A stretch of 64,000 bases of DNA, from assembly GCA_035712365.1 (NCBI GenBank), contig DASTAW010000031.1:1-64000 (forward strand), read 5' to 3'. This document shows, piece by piece, positions 8,978-18,893 of the stretch. Position 1 is the stretch's first letter, and every line of letters starts with the position of its first letter. The translations under genes and the position numbers were made by a program. Origin of the DNA: Terriglobia bacterium (GTDB lineage: Bacteria > Acidobacteriota > Terriglobia > UBA7540). The notes beneath the pieces were generated by a model. The model did not search any database, was not told the origin of the DNA, and saw nothing but the letters and a program-made list of their open reading frames with translations.

Positions 8978-11362
8978 TCATTGCAATCGCGCAAATTCGC
9001 TCTCGGCTTGTTTGAGGACGGGAATGCCGGGGTCAGCGTCTTTCCAGAGTTTAAGGAAATCGCCGTAGGCGACCTTGGCTCTGGTGTTATCTCCGTCTAG
9101 TGCGAGCGCCCTACTGAGCTGCAAGCGCGCTATCGCACCCACAGGATCGCTGACGACAATCCCTCGATGATCGAGAATTTTCTGGAATTCCGCAGCGGCC
9201 TGAGCGCCTTGATGCAACGCTAGGAGTGCTTCTCCTCGCACGTAGACCGGATAAAGATTCCCAAAATTCCCGTGCATACTGCTCATTCGCTCGCCTAGCT
9301 CATAAGGAATCGTAATTTGCAGCAGTTCAACAGCCTTTGAAGGCTCGCCGTGGTTCAAAGCAAGTAGCGCCCGAAGCGTGGGCAGATAGCTGAACCTGAC
9401 CGATGTGTCCTCGGGATAGCGTTTTTCCAGATCATTGGCCAGTGCTTCTGATCGGTGAGAATCTCCCGAGAGAGCCAGGGCAAACGCTGCGCCATACTCT
9501 ACTTCCCGGTCTTTGGAAACTTCAATCGCTTCCTGTGCGATTCGCCCTGACGCGGATGCATTTCCGAAAAAGGATTCCCAAGCGGCTGCGCCAGCTTCGA
9601 ATAGAGCTGCTCGCTCAGGAAAGCCCGCCTGTTGAGCCAGGCTCACTGCCAGCCGTAACATCTCTTTCGCTCGCTTCAGTTGACCGGAATATGCAAAGGC
9701 AAAAGCCTCGTAGTCAGTGGTCCAATCTTCTGCTCCAGCGTTTCCCTTGGCCAAAGCCGCTTCGCGCGCCATGCCCGTCTTGTCCTCTTTAAGAAACGCA
9801 AGGGCATAGCGATGGAAAATATAATCTGGATCGATGAGGTTGCGATCGGAGGCATGCTCCAGCACTCGTTCAGCATCGTTCAGTCGGTTTAGAGATTCGT
9901 AGTCGTAGGAAAGAATGTCATAAACGGGTGCAAGGTCTGGAGCCAGCACCACAGCTTTATTGGCTTCTTCGAGCGCCCTACTATAATTTCCCAAACCAAC
10001 CAGGATGAACGCTCCCAGGTACCCGTGCGGGAGTGGATCGCGTGGATAAGCTTGGGCCCAGGCCTCACAAGTCTGTCGGGCCTTTTCCATGTTTCCCGTG
10101 ACGCGTCCTTCGTAGGAAGCTTCTATAAAGAATTTTTCTTCGTCGCTCGCCCGATCCCGCAATTTATATGCCTTGCCGGTGCTCTCAGCGGAAATAGCCG
10201 ACTCACCCAAGTGGCCATACATGAGCCCCAGGACCGCATAAGCCATCGCGAAATGGGTATCAATCGCAACGGCGCGTCTGAAAAACGGTATGGCTGCCGA
10301 TTCGCCCTTTGAGGAGAGAATTCTCCAGCCTTGGCTATAGGCTTTCAGCGCTTCGAGGGAAGGAGTGGTTGCCTCAGAGAGTGAAGTGTCGTGCTCTTTA
10401 ATCGTGGAGAGCGATTCGCCCAACCGGCTCCGCAACTCAGTCGCCATTTGGCTGAGCGCGGTCAGCACCTCTTCTTGTCTTGCCACCTGGGTCTGCTCCT
10501 CAGCGAGGACATCGCCCGTGCTGCAGCCCCTTGCGTCTAGGCCCAGCACGTACTGGCTCCCGAGCCTTGAAATCGAGCCTCCGAGAACAGCGGTGCTGGC
10601 GGTCCGCTCGCAGACTTCCTGTGCGACCGCCGGGGTCAGGCGGGTATCGGGCGGCTGGCCCATCAGGCTGAGCGTATGCTGGATTCGTTGCCCCGAGACC
10701 AGGCGAAGAAAGGGCGACTGCTCAAGCTGTACTTCCAAACCCTGCCTAAGCGTGTCATCGAAGAGAGGATCACCTGTCGTATTGGTAAAGTCAGCGACCA
10801 AGATAAAGTCCTTTTCCCCCAGGGGAGTCGGCTGATGCCTGAAAAGGAAGAAAACTGCGCCCATAATCAGCAAACCCAAAGCCGCTCCGATCGGCAACAG
10901 ACGACTCCAAGCCTTTTTGTGAAGGGGGCCCGGCGAGAGCGCGGGCAAAGTTCCGGAAGCGGTGCTTTCTGTCTGTTCAATTACCACTTGCGAACGAGAG
11001 CGGCTCGCTATCAACAAGGACTCGCTGTCATCCGTCACCGCGCGCACGTCCGCTGCGAAGCGGTAGCCTCGTCCAGGAATGGTGACAATGTAGCGGTGGG
11101 CTTCAGGGGTGTCGCCGAGGGTTTTGCGGAGCACGAAAATGTTTTGGCTCAGGTTTGCTTCCTCAACGATGGTATCCGGCCAGACGGCTTTCATGAGCTC
11201 GTCCTTGGTCACGACTTCCCGGCTGTGGCGGATCAGCGCCAACAGTGTCTCGAAGGCCTTGGGCGTCATGTCCACCGGGCAGCCTTGTCGCAAAAGCAAC
11301 TGTTTATCGGGATCGACCCGAAACGAGCCAAATTCGTAGAGGACTTTGGGTCCCGTAGCCAT
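8978..11362 (-). CDS. CadC-like membrane regulator: winged helix + TM + TPR
   Basis: A 794-residue protein from the ATG at 11362 (MATGPKVLYEFGSF); the frame is open 30 codons further up without an obvious reason to use them. Residues ~8-105 form an OmpR/PhoB-type winged helix (MTPKAFETLLALIRHS, VVTKDELMKAVWPD, HRYIVTIPGRGYRF). A single membrane helix follows at about 160-180 (LLPIGAALGLLIMGAVFF). The rest is a long tetratricopeptide-like region. Such one-component, membrane-bound regulators are abundant in Acidobacteriota. There is no receiver or kinase domain, so signal input is likely through the TPR/periplasmic part. No obvious target gene is adjacent. Confidence 0.8.
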   Translation of the reverse strand: MATGPKVLYEFGSFRVDPDKQLLLRQGCPVDMTPKAFETLLALIRHSREVVTKDELMKAVWPDTIVEEANLSQNIFVLRKTLGDTPEAHRYIVTIPGRGYRFAADVRAVTDDSESLLIASRSRSQVVIEQTESTASGTLPALSPGPLHKKAWSRLLPIGAALGLLIMGAVFFLFRHQPTPLGEKDFILVADFTNTTGDPLFDDTLRQGLEVQLEQSPFLRLVSGQRIQHTLSLMGQPPDTRLTPAVAQEVCERTASTAVLGGSISRLGSQYVLGLDARGCSTGDVLAEEQTQVARQEEVLTALSQMATELRSRLGESLSTIKEHDTSLSEATTPSLEALKAYSQGWRILSSKGESAAIPFFRRAVAIDTHFAMAYAVLGLMYGHLGESAISAESTGKAYKLRDRASDEEKFFIEASYEGRVTGNMEKARQTCEAWAQAYPRDPLPHGYLGAFILVGLGNYSRALEEANKAVVLAPDLAPVYDILSYDYESLNRLNDAERVLEHASDRNLIDPDYIFHRYALAFLKEDKTGMAREAALAKGNAGAEDWTTDYEAFAFAYSGQLKRAKEMLRLAVSLAQQAGFPERAALFEAGAAAWESFFGNASASGRIAQEAIEVSKDREVEYGAAFALALSGDSHRSEALANDLEKRYPEDTSVRFSYLPTLRALLALNHGEPSKAVELLQITIPYELGERMSSMHGNFGNLYPVYVRGEALLALHQGAQAAAEFQKILDHRGIVVSDPVGAIARLQLSRALALDGDNTRAKVAYGDFLKLWKDADPGIPVLKQAESEFARLQ

Positions 11363-11648
11363 AACTGTACGAAGCGGAGGCTTCGCTCCTAGCGGGAATG
11401 CCCCGTTAGTAACGCTGGATCGAAATTTATCATGCGGGTCTTCGTTCGTCAATGAGAGCGCATGTCTGGCCTGAGACCGCCTGCGCGCAGATTTCCTGGA
11501 ACCTGCATCCGGCGCAAGTGGTTTGCCTTGTGTGGATTAACTCGCCTTTAAATCTTTTGAGAAATTTTGAGGCTGTTCCTAAGGACTTTTGATCCGCCCT
11601 GGGGAGACGATGCGCTCAACCGAAGCCTGAGCGGGAGCGGCGACCAAA

Positions 11649-11987
11649 ATGGATCGACCCTCGGTGAGGAAGACAACCAAAATCACGATTGAGACCGAGA
11701 CGTTGATGGTCGTTGGTCATGCAAAAGTGACTCGCGGTTGGTGTCCGGTCTGTTGTGCTGATGTCGACGGAATCGCCCTCGACGACATCACTACTCTTGC
11801 GGAACCTGGCGCCACAGCCCACATCCGGGAGTGGCTCGTTTCAAGCAAGGGACATGTTTGGAAACCAGCCAATGGACCTGCCCGCATTTGCCTTCCATCG
11901 CTCCTGACATGCTTCGAGTCGGCGGAAATCAAAAGAATCCGCCGTTGCATTGAGACACAACTAGACACGAAAAGGAGGGAGCAATGA
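11649..11987 (+). CDS. Small CxxC protein coupled to a HAF-repeat protein
   Basis: A 112-residue protein with a WCPVCCADVDGIALDD segment that could bind a metal or act as a small zinc ribbon. The middle reads AHIREWLVSSKGHVW. I do not recognise a named family. Its stop overlaps the next gene's start by four bases (ATGA at 11984-11987), so the two are translationally coupled. The start is uncertain because the upstream ribosome-binding site is weak. It is predicted cytoplasmic while its partner is secreted. Confidence 0.65.
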   Translation: MDRPSVRKTTKITIETETLMVVGHAKVTRGWCPVCCADVDGIALDDITTLAEPGATAHIREWLVSSKGHVWKPANGPARICLPSLLTCFESAEIKRIRRCIETQLDTKRREQ

Positions 11988-13390
11988 AACTGAGCATTTC
12001 GAAAACGAATTTAAGTGGATTGCAAGAACAGCGTAATATGAAATCCGGATTAGTTCTTCCAGTCTTGCTAGGGGGGCTGCTGTTTGCCCTGGCAGCGTTG
12101 ATTCTAAACTGCGGGGGCGCCGGCGGAGATCCGCCGCTCCCGCGGCAGGCACATGCCTCGCCCCCTTCCAGTTACTCCGTTACAGACCTCGGCACGCTGC
12201 CGGGCGGCACTTTCAGCTCAGCCGGGTATATCAACAACAACGGTCTGATAGTTGGGAGTTCCAATGACGTTGACGGAAATTCTCACGCTGTCATGTGGGT
12301 AGGGGGCCAGATCGTGGACATCTCTACGCCCGGGCTCGGGGGCCCAAACAGCGGAGCAGTTGCAATCGGCGCAAACGGCCAGGCCGGAGGCTTCGCCGAA
12401 TCCTCTGATTCGGACCCGAATAGCGAGAATTTCTGCGGCTTTCCCACCGGACTCAAATGCCTGCCTTTCGTTTGGCAAAAAGGTGCTATGACCGCGCTCC
12501 CGCTGCTCGGGGGAAATAACGGCGAAGTCAACCTTAGCAACACCCAGGGCGAAATGGTGGGCGCTGCCGAGAATGGCACGAAGGATCCTCAATGTCTTTC
12601 TACGCCGTACCCGAACGGTGTCGGACCCCAGGTTCTCGATTTTGAAGCGGTCATATGGGGTCCCAACGTCGGCCAGATGCGCCAGTTAAATCCACTCTCG
12701 GGCGATACGATGGCCGAGGGCTTTGGGATCAACAATAAGGGACAGGCAGTAGGCACCTCGGGCTCGTGCGCAGATACCTATCCGGCTCCGTTCGCCGCGG
12801 GAGCGCACGCAGTCCTCTGGGATGCCGACGGTTCCGTTCATGACCTTGGCAACCTCGGCGGGACGTTAAACCCGGATGTGGCGGGCCTCGGAAACATCGC
12901 TTTCGCCATCAACGACCGGGGCCAGGTGACGGGCTGCTCGTCAGTTGCCCCAACGTCCGGATCTTCCGTGAGCACAGCTTTCCACGGCTTCTTTTGGACC
13001 CAAAAGACCGGAATGCATGACCTCGGCACGCTTCCCGGAGATGTTGTTAGCTGCGGCCTCAATATGAACGGCCTAGGCGATGTGGTGGGGGCCTCGTTAG
13101 ACGCCCCGCCGCCGACCGGGAATCCGAAAGCGGTTATGTGGCAGAACGGCCAGATCACCGACCTCAACACCGTCGTGCCTGCGGATACGACTTTATATTT
13201 GCTGACCGCTTTCGACATCAATAATGCCGGCCAGATTGTGGGGATTGGTTTTGACCCCGTTTCGAATGAGGTCCATGCCTTTCTGGCGAACCCGATCCCT
13301 GGGGGCGGACCTGCTGCCCGCGGCGCATCTAAACGGCCGAAATTGCCTGACGGCGTCCGCCACTTGCTGCAGCAGCATGAGCTTCACTGA
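11984..13390 (+). CDS. Secreted HAF-repeat protein
   Basis: A 468-residue exported protein with a hydrophobic segment at ~22-40 (VLPVLLGGLLFALAALILNC) ending in a cysteine, so it may be a lipoprotein. It contains repeated units of the extracellular HAF type. Examples are VTDLGTLPGGTFSSAGYINN, VHDLGNLGGTLNP, MHDLGTLPGDVVSCGLNMNG and FDINNAGQIVGIGFDP, with the recurring N-x-x-G-x-x-V-G core. The repeats probably fold into a beta-propeller-like surface structure; function is unknown. A strong AAAGGAGGGA ribosome-binding site lies 3 bases before the ATG at 11984. There is no anchor at the C-terminus. Confidence 0.8.
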   Translation: MKLSISKTNLSGLQEQRNMKSGLVLPVLLGGLLFALAALILNCGGAGGDPPLPRQAHASPPSSYSVTDLGTLPGGTFSSAGYINNNGLIVGSSNDVDGNSHAVMWVGGQIVDISTPGLGGPNSGAVAIGANGQAGGFAESSDSDPNSENFCGFPTGLKCLPFVWQKGAMTALPLLGGNNGEVNLSNTQGEMVGAAENGTKDPQCLSTPYPNGVGPQVLDFEAVIWGPNVGQMRQLNPLSGDTMAEGFGINNKGQAVGTSGSCADTYPAPFAAGAHAVLWDADGSVHDLGNLGGTLNPDVAGLGNIAFAINDRGQVTGCSSVAPTSGSSVSTAFHGFFWTQKTGMHDLGTLPGDVVSCGLNMNGLGDVVGASLDAPPPTGNPKAVMWQNGQITDLNTVVPADTTLYLLTAFDINNAGQIVGIGFDPVSNEVHAFLANPIPGGGPAARGASKRPKLPDGVRHLLQQHELH

Positions 13391-13475
13391 CCGAGATAGC
13401 TGTTTGGACTGGACCTCACTCGCCTCGGTGAGGCACGTGTTCAACACTCAACCACTAGACCCAACGAAGAAAGGG

Positions 13476-14606
13476 CTACGCAAATACGAACGCGTGCTGG
13501 CGATGCAGCGGGGCAGCCGCACTTTCTTCGAGTTTTCCGTTGAGGCCATAGCGGGCGCGCAATTCGGCGACGAGTTTGGAGATGCCGTCCTTGTATTCGG
13601 CAGGGAGATAAGCGGAGTGACGGAAGAGCTTGCGATAACGCCGGACGAGATCCGGGCGTTGCTTTTCCAGAAAAGGCATGAACTGCGCCATGGCGCTGGG
13701 CATCAGGAAGAGGACGTTGCCGAAAAGAGACTGAGCGCCGTGCTCCGAGGCCGAGCGCGCCAGGCTCTCGAGCTGCGCGGGTGAATCCGTGAGGCCAGGG
13801 ATGATGGGCGCGGCGTTCACGCCCGTGCGGATGCCGACGGAGACGAGCTGGCGCACGGCCTCCAGGCGCTTGAGCGGAGGCGGCGCTTTCGGCTCCAGCA
13901 GGCGGGCGAGACGCGAATCAACCGTGGTGACGGTGATGTGGACGCTCAAGCGGTGCCGGCGCGCCAGCGGGACCAGCAGGTCAAGATCACGCAGAATCAG
14001 AGTGCTCTTGGTGGTGATGGAAAAATCGAGACCTTCGAATTCGCCGAACACCTTGAGTATTCCGCGCGTGACTTCAAACTGCTTTTCCGCCGGCTGGTAA
14101 GGGTCCGTGGCGGTGCCCAGCGCGATGGGCAGTCCGCCATCGCGGGCACGGCGCAGTTCGGCGCGCAGCAGGTCAGGCGAACCCAGCTTGGCGAAAATCT
14201 TCCGCTCGAACTCCAGGCCGTCGTGCAGTTCCATGAACTCGTGAGTGTAGCGCGCGTAACAGTACTTGCAACCGAATTCGCAGCCGCGATAGGGATTGAG
14301 CGTCCAGGCGAAGGGCATCCGGCGGCTCGATTCCCGGTTCAGCGCCGAGCGCGCAGGCAAGGAAAAGTATTCCACGCCCGTTCGCTCGCGCACGCGGGGA
14401 CTCGACTGAGCCAGGCGAGCAATGCCGACCAGCTTGGGCGTTGTGGGAACAGCATTGCAGCATGGCGTGCTCAGAACGCTGCCTGCCTCCCGGATCGCGA
14501 GATGTAAAGATGCTTGCGTACTTTTGCTCAGGCGTGATTGATCGCCTGAAACAGCCATCCTCGGCGGCGTTAGAGTGACATCAGGCGTGCGAAGCAGGTC
14601 TTCCAT
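13476..14606 (-). CDS. Radical SAM protein (Rv2578c/PA0069 type)
   Basis: A 376-residue radical SAM protein. The cluster motif is CEFGCKYCYARY (CxxxCxxC) inside NPYRGCEFGCKYCY. The sequence matches the spore photoproduct lyase-like subgroup that includes Rv2578c and PA0069, and their function is not established. Further family-like blocks are LGTATDPYQPAEKQ, FSITTKSTLILRDLDLL, SVHITVTTVDSRLARLLEP and RTGVNAAPIIPGLTDS. The first ~75 residues precede the radical SAM fold and are poorly conserved-looking, so a later start is possible. No neighbouring gene suggests a substrate. Confidence 0.85.
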   Translation of the reverse strand: MEDLLRTPDVTLTPPRMAVSGDQSRLSKSTQASLHLAIREAGSVLSTPCCNAVPTTPKLVGIARLAQSSPRVRERTGVEYFSLPARSALNRESSRRMPFAWTLNPYRGCEFGCKYCYARYTHEFMELHDGLEFERKIFAKLGSPDLLRAELRRARDGGLPIALGTATDPYQPAEKQFEVTRGILKVFGEFEGLDFSITTKSTLILRDLDLLVPLARRHRLSVHITVTTVDSRLARLLEPKAPPPLKRLEAVRQLVSVGIRTGVNAAPIIPGLTDSPAQLESLARSASEHGAQSLFGNVLFLMPSAMAQFMPFLEKQRPDLVRRYRKLFRHSAYLPAEYKDGISKLVAELRARYGLNGKLEESAAAPLHRQHAFVFA

Positions 14607-14754
14607 AGCCCCAGCTCCTTAAGCAAAGCTGAGGCCATTTTCGCTTTTTATTCGCCTACTGTCAAGAGCCCGTAACAACTCACTTCAGGGCGACTCAAGG
14701 CCATCCAAAAAAGCCTGCATTACCAGTAGCTTACCCTGGTTCGGAAAACTGGCT

Positions 14755-17730
14755 TCAGTCGGAGCCGATCATTCGGCGGTAAACATTACGGACTTGTTGC
14801 TGCGCTTCTTTCAGCTTCTCGGCGAGAGTCGCTGATCCTGGCACGAGTCCCCAGTGTCGAACCAGGTTCTCGATGGCGTCGCGGTGGCCGACATGGGCCG
14901 GCAATCCTTCCGCTGCCTTCCCGGTCACCAGCCGGACAGCATGATCGACCGTACGCAGAAAAGCAGCTCCATGACGAAGCGACGCAGCGTCCGCGCTGCT
15001 CAGCGCGCCTGCGGAACGCAGCGCCTCAATCTGGATGGCCATGTTGGCGCCGTGTGGCGCCGGAACCCGATGCCGCAGGCGCAGGCAGGAGACCGCAAAA
15101 TCCACGTCGTAGTAGCCGCCGGGAGCGGTTTTGGTGTTGTCGGGCGGCACGTGCTTCTCCTTCTCCAGCCTGTGCCGCATCATCTGCAACTCGCCCTCGA
15201 GATCGGGGCGGTTGTGGAAGCGGTCCATCACCGCCGCCACAATATCGTCAGCCAGTTTGTCGGCGAGCTCTTCGTTCCCTGCCAGCGGACGGACCTTCAG
15301 ATACGTCAGCGCTTCCCACACCTGCGCGGATTCCCTGATATAGCCCAGCAGAGAGGAGTGCGTCGGCACGAGCTCGCCTTCCTGTCCGCGCGGGCGCAGG
15401 CGCGTGTCCACCACGAACAGAGTGCCGTCACGCGTGTAGCTTGAAATCACCTCGATGACCTTCTCGGCCAGGCGCATGCAGTGAGCGACCTGCTCACGAG
15501 AGGTATCGGACGGTGCAACAAACATCAGGTCGGCGTCCGAAGCCAGGTCAAACTCGCTCAGCCCCAGGCGGCCAAGACCGAGAATCACAAACGGCGTCTG
15601 GCTTAGACTGAGGGATCCACCATGCTCCGCGCCTTCCATTGCCTGATGGCCTATTGAGAGCGCGCTGGCCACTGATCTGCCTGCAAGCTCTGTCCAGCGT
15701 TCCAGGCGGGGATAGATGTCGCCCAGTTCTGCGAGGTCGGCAGAGCCCAGTTCCAGCACGGTGGCGCGAAAGTTCCGCCGCAGCGCAGCCATCTTTTCGC
15801 GAACGTCGAATGCCCCTTCTGTCACCCAGGCAAAAGGCTCCATGTTGACGGCCTTTTCGATTCCCATTTCCATTTCCGGCTGGTCTTGGGGCGCCGGATT
15901 CGCAGGTTGACGGCAGTCGAGGGCAGAGATATCTTCCGGGTGATGCACCAGCAGGCCGGTCAGATATTCGCTTGAGGCGCCGACTCTGATGGCCTGTTCC
16001 ACGCATGCCGGTTGCTGCCGCGCGTAACCGAAGGCCTCCGGGTGAGCCAGCAGAGCGCCGAACAATCGGGCAACGTTTTTGCGATTGCGCTCCTGAAGGT
16101 TCGCGTTCCGGATCAGTTCCGACAACTCCGGCGCCTGCGCGGCAAGATATTCCAGCAATGCTGCATAAGAATGTGGAGCGTGATCACCCACGGGCGCAAT
16201 CAACGGCATCAGAGCATAGGCCGTTCCCGGCACGGGAGTTGCATCGGGCCGCACAATGCGCTGGTGAATTTCCGTCACCGTGGCGAAGGCCTCGCGAACT
16301 TTTCGCAGCAGCCTTTTCCCCGGCGATTTGCTGCTGTCCATTCCAGTGCGGCGGGCCAGGCGGTCCAGCGCGTCGGCCTCTGCGGGCAGTCGATGCGTCT
16401 GCAAGCCCCGTTCAAACTGGACGCGGTGCTCCACGTTTCTCAGGAATTCATAGGCGCTGACGAGGGCGGCGTAATCGCGATCGGCGATCCATCCCTTGTC
16501 ATTCAGCTTGCGCAAAGCCAGAAGCGTGCCGCCCGATCTCACCCAGCGGTCCTCCCCGCCGCGCAGCCGCTGAAGGCACTGGGTGAGGAATTCGATGTCT
16601 CGAATCCCGCCCTCGTGCAGCTTGACGTCTATGGCGTTGCTTCGGCTTTGGTCCAGCTTCTTCGAAATCCTTTCGCGCGACCGCAGCACTGCTTCCACGG
16701 CTGCAAAATCGGCGGACGAACCGTAAATGTAGGGCTCCACTCCCCGCAGGAATTCGCGGGTGACACGCACCTGCCCCACCGAATGGCGGGCTTTGATCAG
16801 CATCTGCAATTCCCACTCGCGCGCGCGCCTGGCGTAATACTCGAGCGCCGATTTCAGGCTGATGGCCAGGTCTCCCATGTCACCTTCGGGACGCAGGCGC
16901 AGGTCTACGCGAAACACCTGGCCCTGCGGCGTGGACTGCGTGATGGTGCGCGTGATGGCATGCGCCAGGCGCACAAAATATTCCTTGTTGCTGATGATGG
17001 AGTCCGGCTCGCTGCCGCCCGCCGTTTCGCCGTCCTTTTCATAAAGGAAGAGCAGGTCGATGTCGGAACTGTAGTTGAGCTCATTGCCGCCCAGTTTGCC
17101 CAGCGAGACGATGCTGAAGCCGCTCCGCACAATGCGGCCCTGCGCGTCGCGATACTGCGGCTGGCCGTAACGCTTCTCGAGTTCCTGGTCGCAGAAGATC
17201 AGCGCGTTCCACAGCATCACATCCGCCAGCATGGAGAGCTCCAGCGTGGTTTCGCCCAGCGTGGAAAGACCCAGGACATCCTTCAACACGATGCGCAGAT
17301 AGTTCCGTCGCTTGAAGCGCGCCAGTTGCGCGGAGAGCCATACATCCGGATGCGTGGTGGAAAATCGCGCGTAGTCCTGCATCAGATCTTCCCGCGATTT
17401 CAGTTTGGTGAATTTGCGGTCGCGCGCAAACTGCGCAGGCAGGGAGGGATCGGCAAAAAAGCTTTCCGCCAGAAAAGTGCTGTAGCCGAAGATGGCCACA
17501 AGGTAGGTCAGGGCAGTGGGATACAGGCGCAGGTCAGAAAGCACGTCTTCGGGGGCGCCCAGAACGTAACGCTCCAGCAGGTTCAGCGCGCCGTCAGGAT
17601 CAGGCGAATGCGCCAGCAGCGATGCGGCAGGCGCCGCCAGCTCGGGCGCCAGCCGCCCTGCCAGGCGTTCCACGTTGCTCTCGGCTTTCGATGGGTCCTG
17701 AAAAGCAATCCCCGTGAACTCCGGACGCAT
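14755..17730 (-). CDS. glnE: Bifunctional glutamine synthetase adenylyltransferase/deadenylyltransferase
   Basis: A 991-residue enzyme that adenylylates (inactivates) and deadenylylates glutamine synthetase in response to PII and glutamine. Both nucleotidyltransferase domains are intact. The N-terminal deadenylylase has SLGKLGGNELNYSSDIDLLF; the C-terminal adenylylase has LGLGRLGLSEFDLASDADLM. Each is followed by a helical GlnD-UR-type region (LHEGGIRDIEFLTQCLQRLRG; GGYYDVDFAVSCLRLRH). The length agrees with the family. Its substrate GlnA at 30079-31488 keeps the target tyrosine. The start MRPEFTGIAF at 17730 is the only good one. Confidence 0.95.
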   Translation of the reverse strand: MRPEFTGIAFQDPSKAESNVERLAGRLAPELAAPAASLLAHSPDPDGALNLLERYVLGAPEDVLSDLRLYPTALTYLVAIFGYSTFLAESFFADPSLPAQFARDRKFTKLKSREDLMQDYARFSTTHPDVWLSAQLARFKRRNYLRIVLKDVLGLSTLGETTLELSMLADVMLWNALIFCDQELEKRYGQPQYRDAQGRIVRSGFSIVSLGKLGGNELNYSSDIDLLFLYEKDGETAGGSEPDSIISNKEYFVRLAHAITRTITQSTPQGQVFRVDLRLRPEGDMGDLAISLKSALEYYARRAREWELQMLIKARHSVGQVRVTREFLRGVEPYIYGSSADFAAVEAVLRSRERISKKLDQSRSNAIDVKLHEGGIRDIEFLTQCLQRLRGGEDRWVRSGGTLLALRKLNDKGWIADRDYAALVSAYEFLRNVEHRVQFERGLQTHRLPAEADALDRLARRTGMDSSKSPGKRLLRKVREAFATVTEIHQRIVRPDATPVPGTAYALMPLIAPVGDHAPHSYAALLEYLAAQAPELSELIRNANLQERNRKNVARLFGALLAHPEAFGYARQQPACVEQAIRVGASSEYLTGLLVHHPEDISALDCRQPANPAPQDQPEMEMGIEKAVNMEPFAWVTEGAFDVREKMAALRRNFRATVLELGSADLAELGDIYPRLERWTELAGRSVASALSIGHQAMEGAEHGGSLSLSQTPFVILGLGRLGLSEFDLASDADLMFVAPSDTSREQVAHCMRLAEKVIEVISSYTRDGTLFVVDTRLRPRGQEGELVPTHSSLLGYIRESAQVWEALTYLKVRPLAGNEELADKLADDIVAAVMDRFHNRPDLEGELQMMRHRLEKEKHVPPDNTKTAPGGYYDVDFAVSCLRLRHRVPAPHGANMAIQIEALRSAGALSSADAASLRHGAAFLRTVDHAVRLVTGKAAEGLPAHVGHRDAIENLVRHWGLVPGSATLAEKLKEAQQQVRNVYRRMIGSD

Positions 17731-17851
17731 GACTTGTGATTATACCAGCCCCTCCCCGCCTCGCAGGTTTACAGATGACATGGCGGATGCCGATCCCCCA
17801 CCGTTGGCATAGCGGTTGCAAAAAAGCAGTTTCTTCACTATACTTGAGGAA

Positions 17852-18187
17852 ATGGCGGCGCGGTCCCAGCTCGGGGAGTTTGAACTGATTGTCCTGCTGG
17901 CTTTGCTCCGCGCGGGCGAGAATGCCTATGGAGTCCCCATTGCGGCAGTGATCGAAGAAATCACCGGGCGCGAGGCTGGGATTGGAAGCGTCTATGCCGC
18001 GCTCGAGCGGCTGCAACAGAAGGGCATGGTTTCGTCCAGCCTCGGCGATCCGACTCCGGAACGCGGCGGCCGGGCGAAAAGATATTTCCGCGTAACCAAA
18101 GCGGGATTGCAACAGGTCAGGAAAACTCGCAAAGCCCTTGTTGCCTTGTGGCGAGGGCTTCCACAACTGGAGGGAGGCAAGGCATGA
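17852..18187 (+). CDS. PadR family transcriptional regulator
   Basis: A 111-residue winged-helix repressor: LGEFELIVLLALLRAGENAYG, a recognition-helix region (IGSVYAALERLQQKGMV), then the wing (GRAKRYFRVTKAGLQQ). The ATG at 17852 (MAARSQLGEF) matches the usual PadR start; the frame opens at a TTG 12 codons earlier. Its TGA overlaps the ATG of the next gene (ATGA), so the regulator and the membrane protein are translated together. In Acidobacteriota, PadR genes often precede FtsX-like permeases with a prefix domain. Here the permease core is absent from both neighbours. Confidence 0.9.
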   Translation: MAARSQLGEFELIVLLALLRAGENAYGVPIAAVIEEITGREAGIGSVYAALERLQQKGMVSSSLGDPTPERGGRAKRYFRVTKAGLQQVRKTRKALVALWRGLPQLEGGKA

Positions 18188-18882
18188 CAAAATCCAAACC
18201 ACCCGCGCTGGCAAGCTGGATGCTGGAACATCTATTGTGGGGTGGCCGGAACGAAGCCCTTGCTGGCGATCTGATCGAGGAATTCCAGCGGCGACGCTCC
18301 GTCGCATGGTACTGGCGGCAGGTTTTGGGGGCAATCGTGGCAAGCGTAACCGGAGAATTGCGCAAACACTGGAAGTTGTTGAGCCTGGAAGCCGTATTCG
18401 TTTTGGTCTGGACTTATTACTCGCTTCTATTCCTGCGGTTCGCCCAGGAGCGGTTCTGGGCGCTGGCGTTTGAGCCCCATGGCCGGTATCTTTATTGGGT
18501 TCTAGTGCGCTGCAGCGGAATTTTATCGTTAGTTTTACCTCTCATTGTTTATCTGGCCGTCAAAAGATTTACTCATTTTCTGCCCGCGCTTTGCGGGTTT
18601 TGCGCCGGCATCGTTGTGGCCTGGGCACTAGGCTTGCTGAGTTTGGCGTTGATATTACCAGGCGGAAGTAACATGGTGTTCCGTTGGCCGGTTATTCTGT
18701 ATAGCCTCCTTCCTGTACAAGCTGCCGGGATACTGCCCATTGCCGTATCGCTTCCGTGGTGGCGGTTGCCTTACGCTCTTGTGCGCCAGTCCGCTCCTCT
18801 TTTGTTTGCCATTTGGGCGGCTCAGTTATGGGCGAAGAACCGCCAATCCACAAGTCTGCAAAACAAAGGCGGAATTGAATAA
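18184..18882 (+). CDS. Membrane protein with permease-prefix domain only (copy 1)
   Basis: A 232-residue membrane protein starting at the ATG at 18184 that overlaps the PadR stop. Residues 1-55 match the cytosolic prefix found before acidobacterial MacB/FtsX-like permeases: KPPALASWMLEHLLWGG, NEALAGDLIEEFQRRRSVAW, YWRQVLGAIVAS. Behind it are about four to five hydrophobic segments and a basic tail, but no MacB periplasmic domain and no FtsX core, and the protein is far shorter than a full permease. It is a tandem paralogue of the next gene. The function is unknown; it may be the membrane partner or sensor for PadR. Confidence 0.75.
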   Translation: MTKSKPPALASWMLEHLLWGGRNEALAGDLIEEFQRRRSVAWYWRQVLGAIVASVTGELRKHWKLLSLEAVFVLVWTYYSLLFLRFAQERFWALAFEPHGRYLYWVLVRCSGILSLVLPLIVYLAVKRFTHFLPALCGFCAGIVVAWALGLLSLALILPGGSNMVFRWPVILYSLLPVQAAGILPIAVSLPWWRLPYALVRQSAPLLFAIWAAQLWAKNRQSTSLQNKGGIE

Positions 18883-18893
18883 GGAGAGAAGGT

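Noticed and set aside
16012-17739. 575-aa plus-strand reading frame
   Set aside because: Antisense shadow of glnE in GC-rich DNA; no domain or ribosome-binding site.
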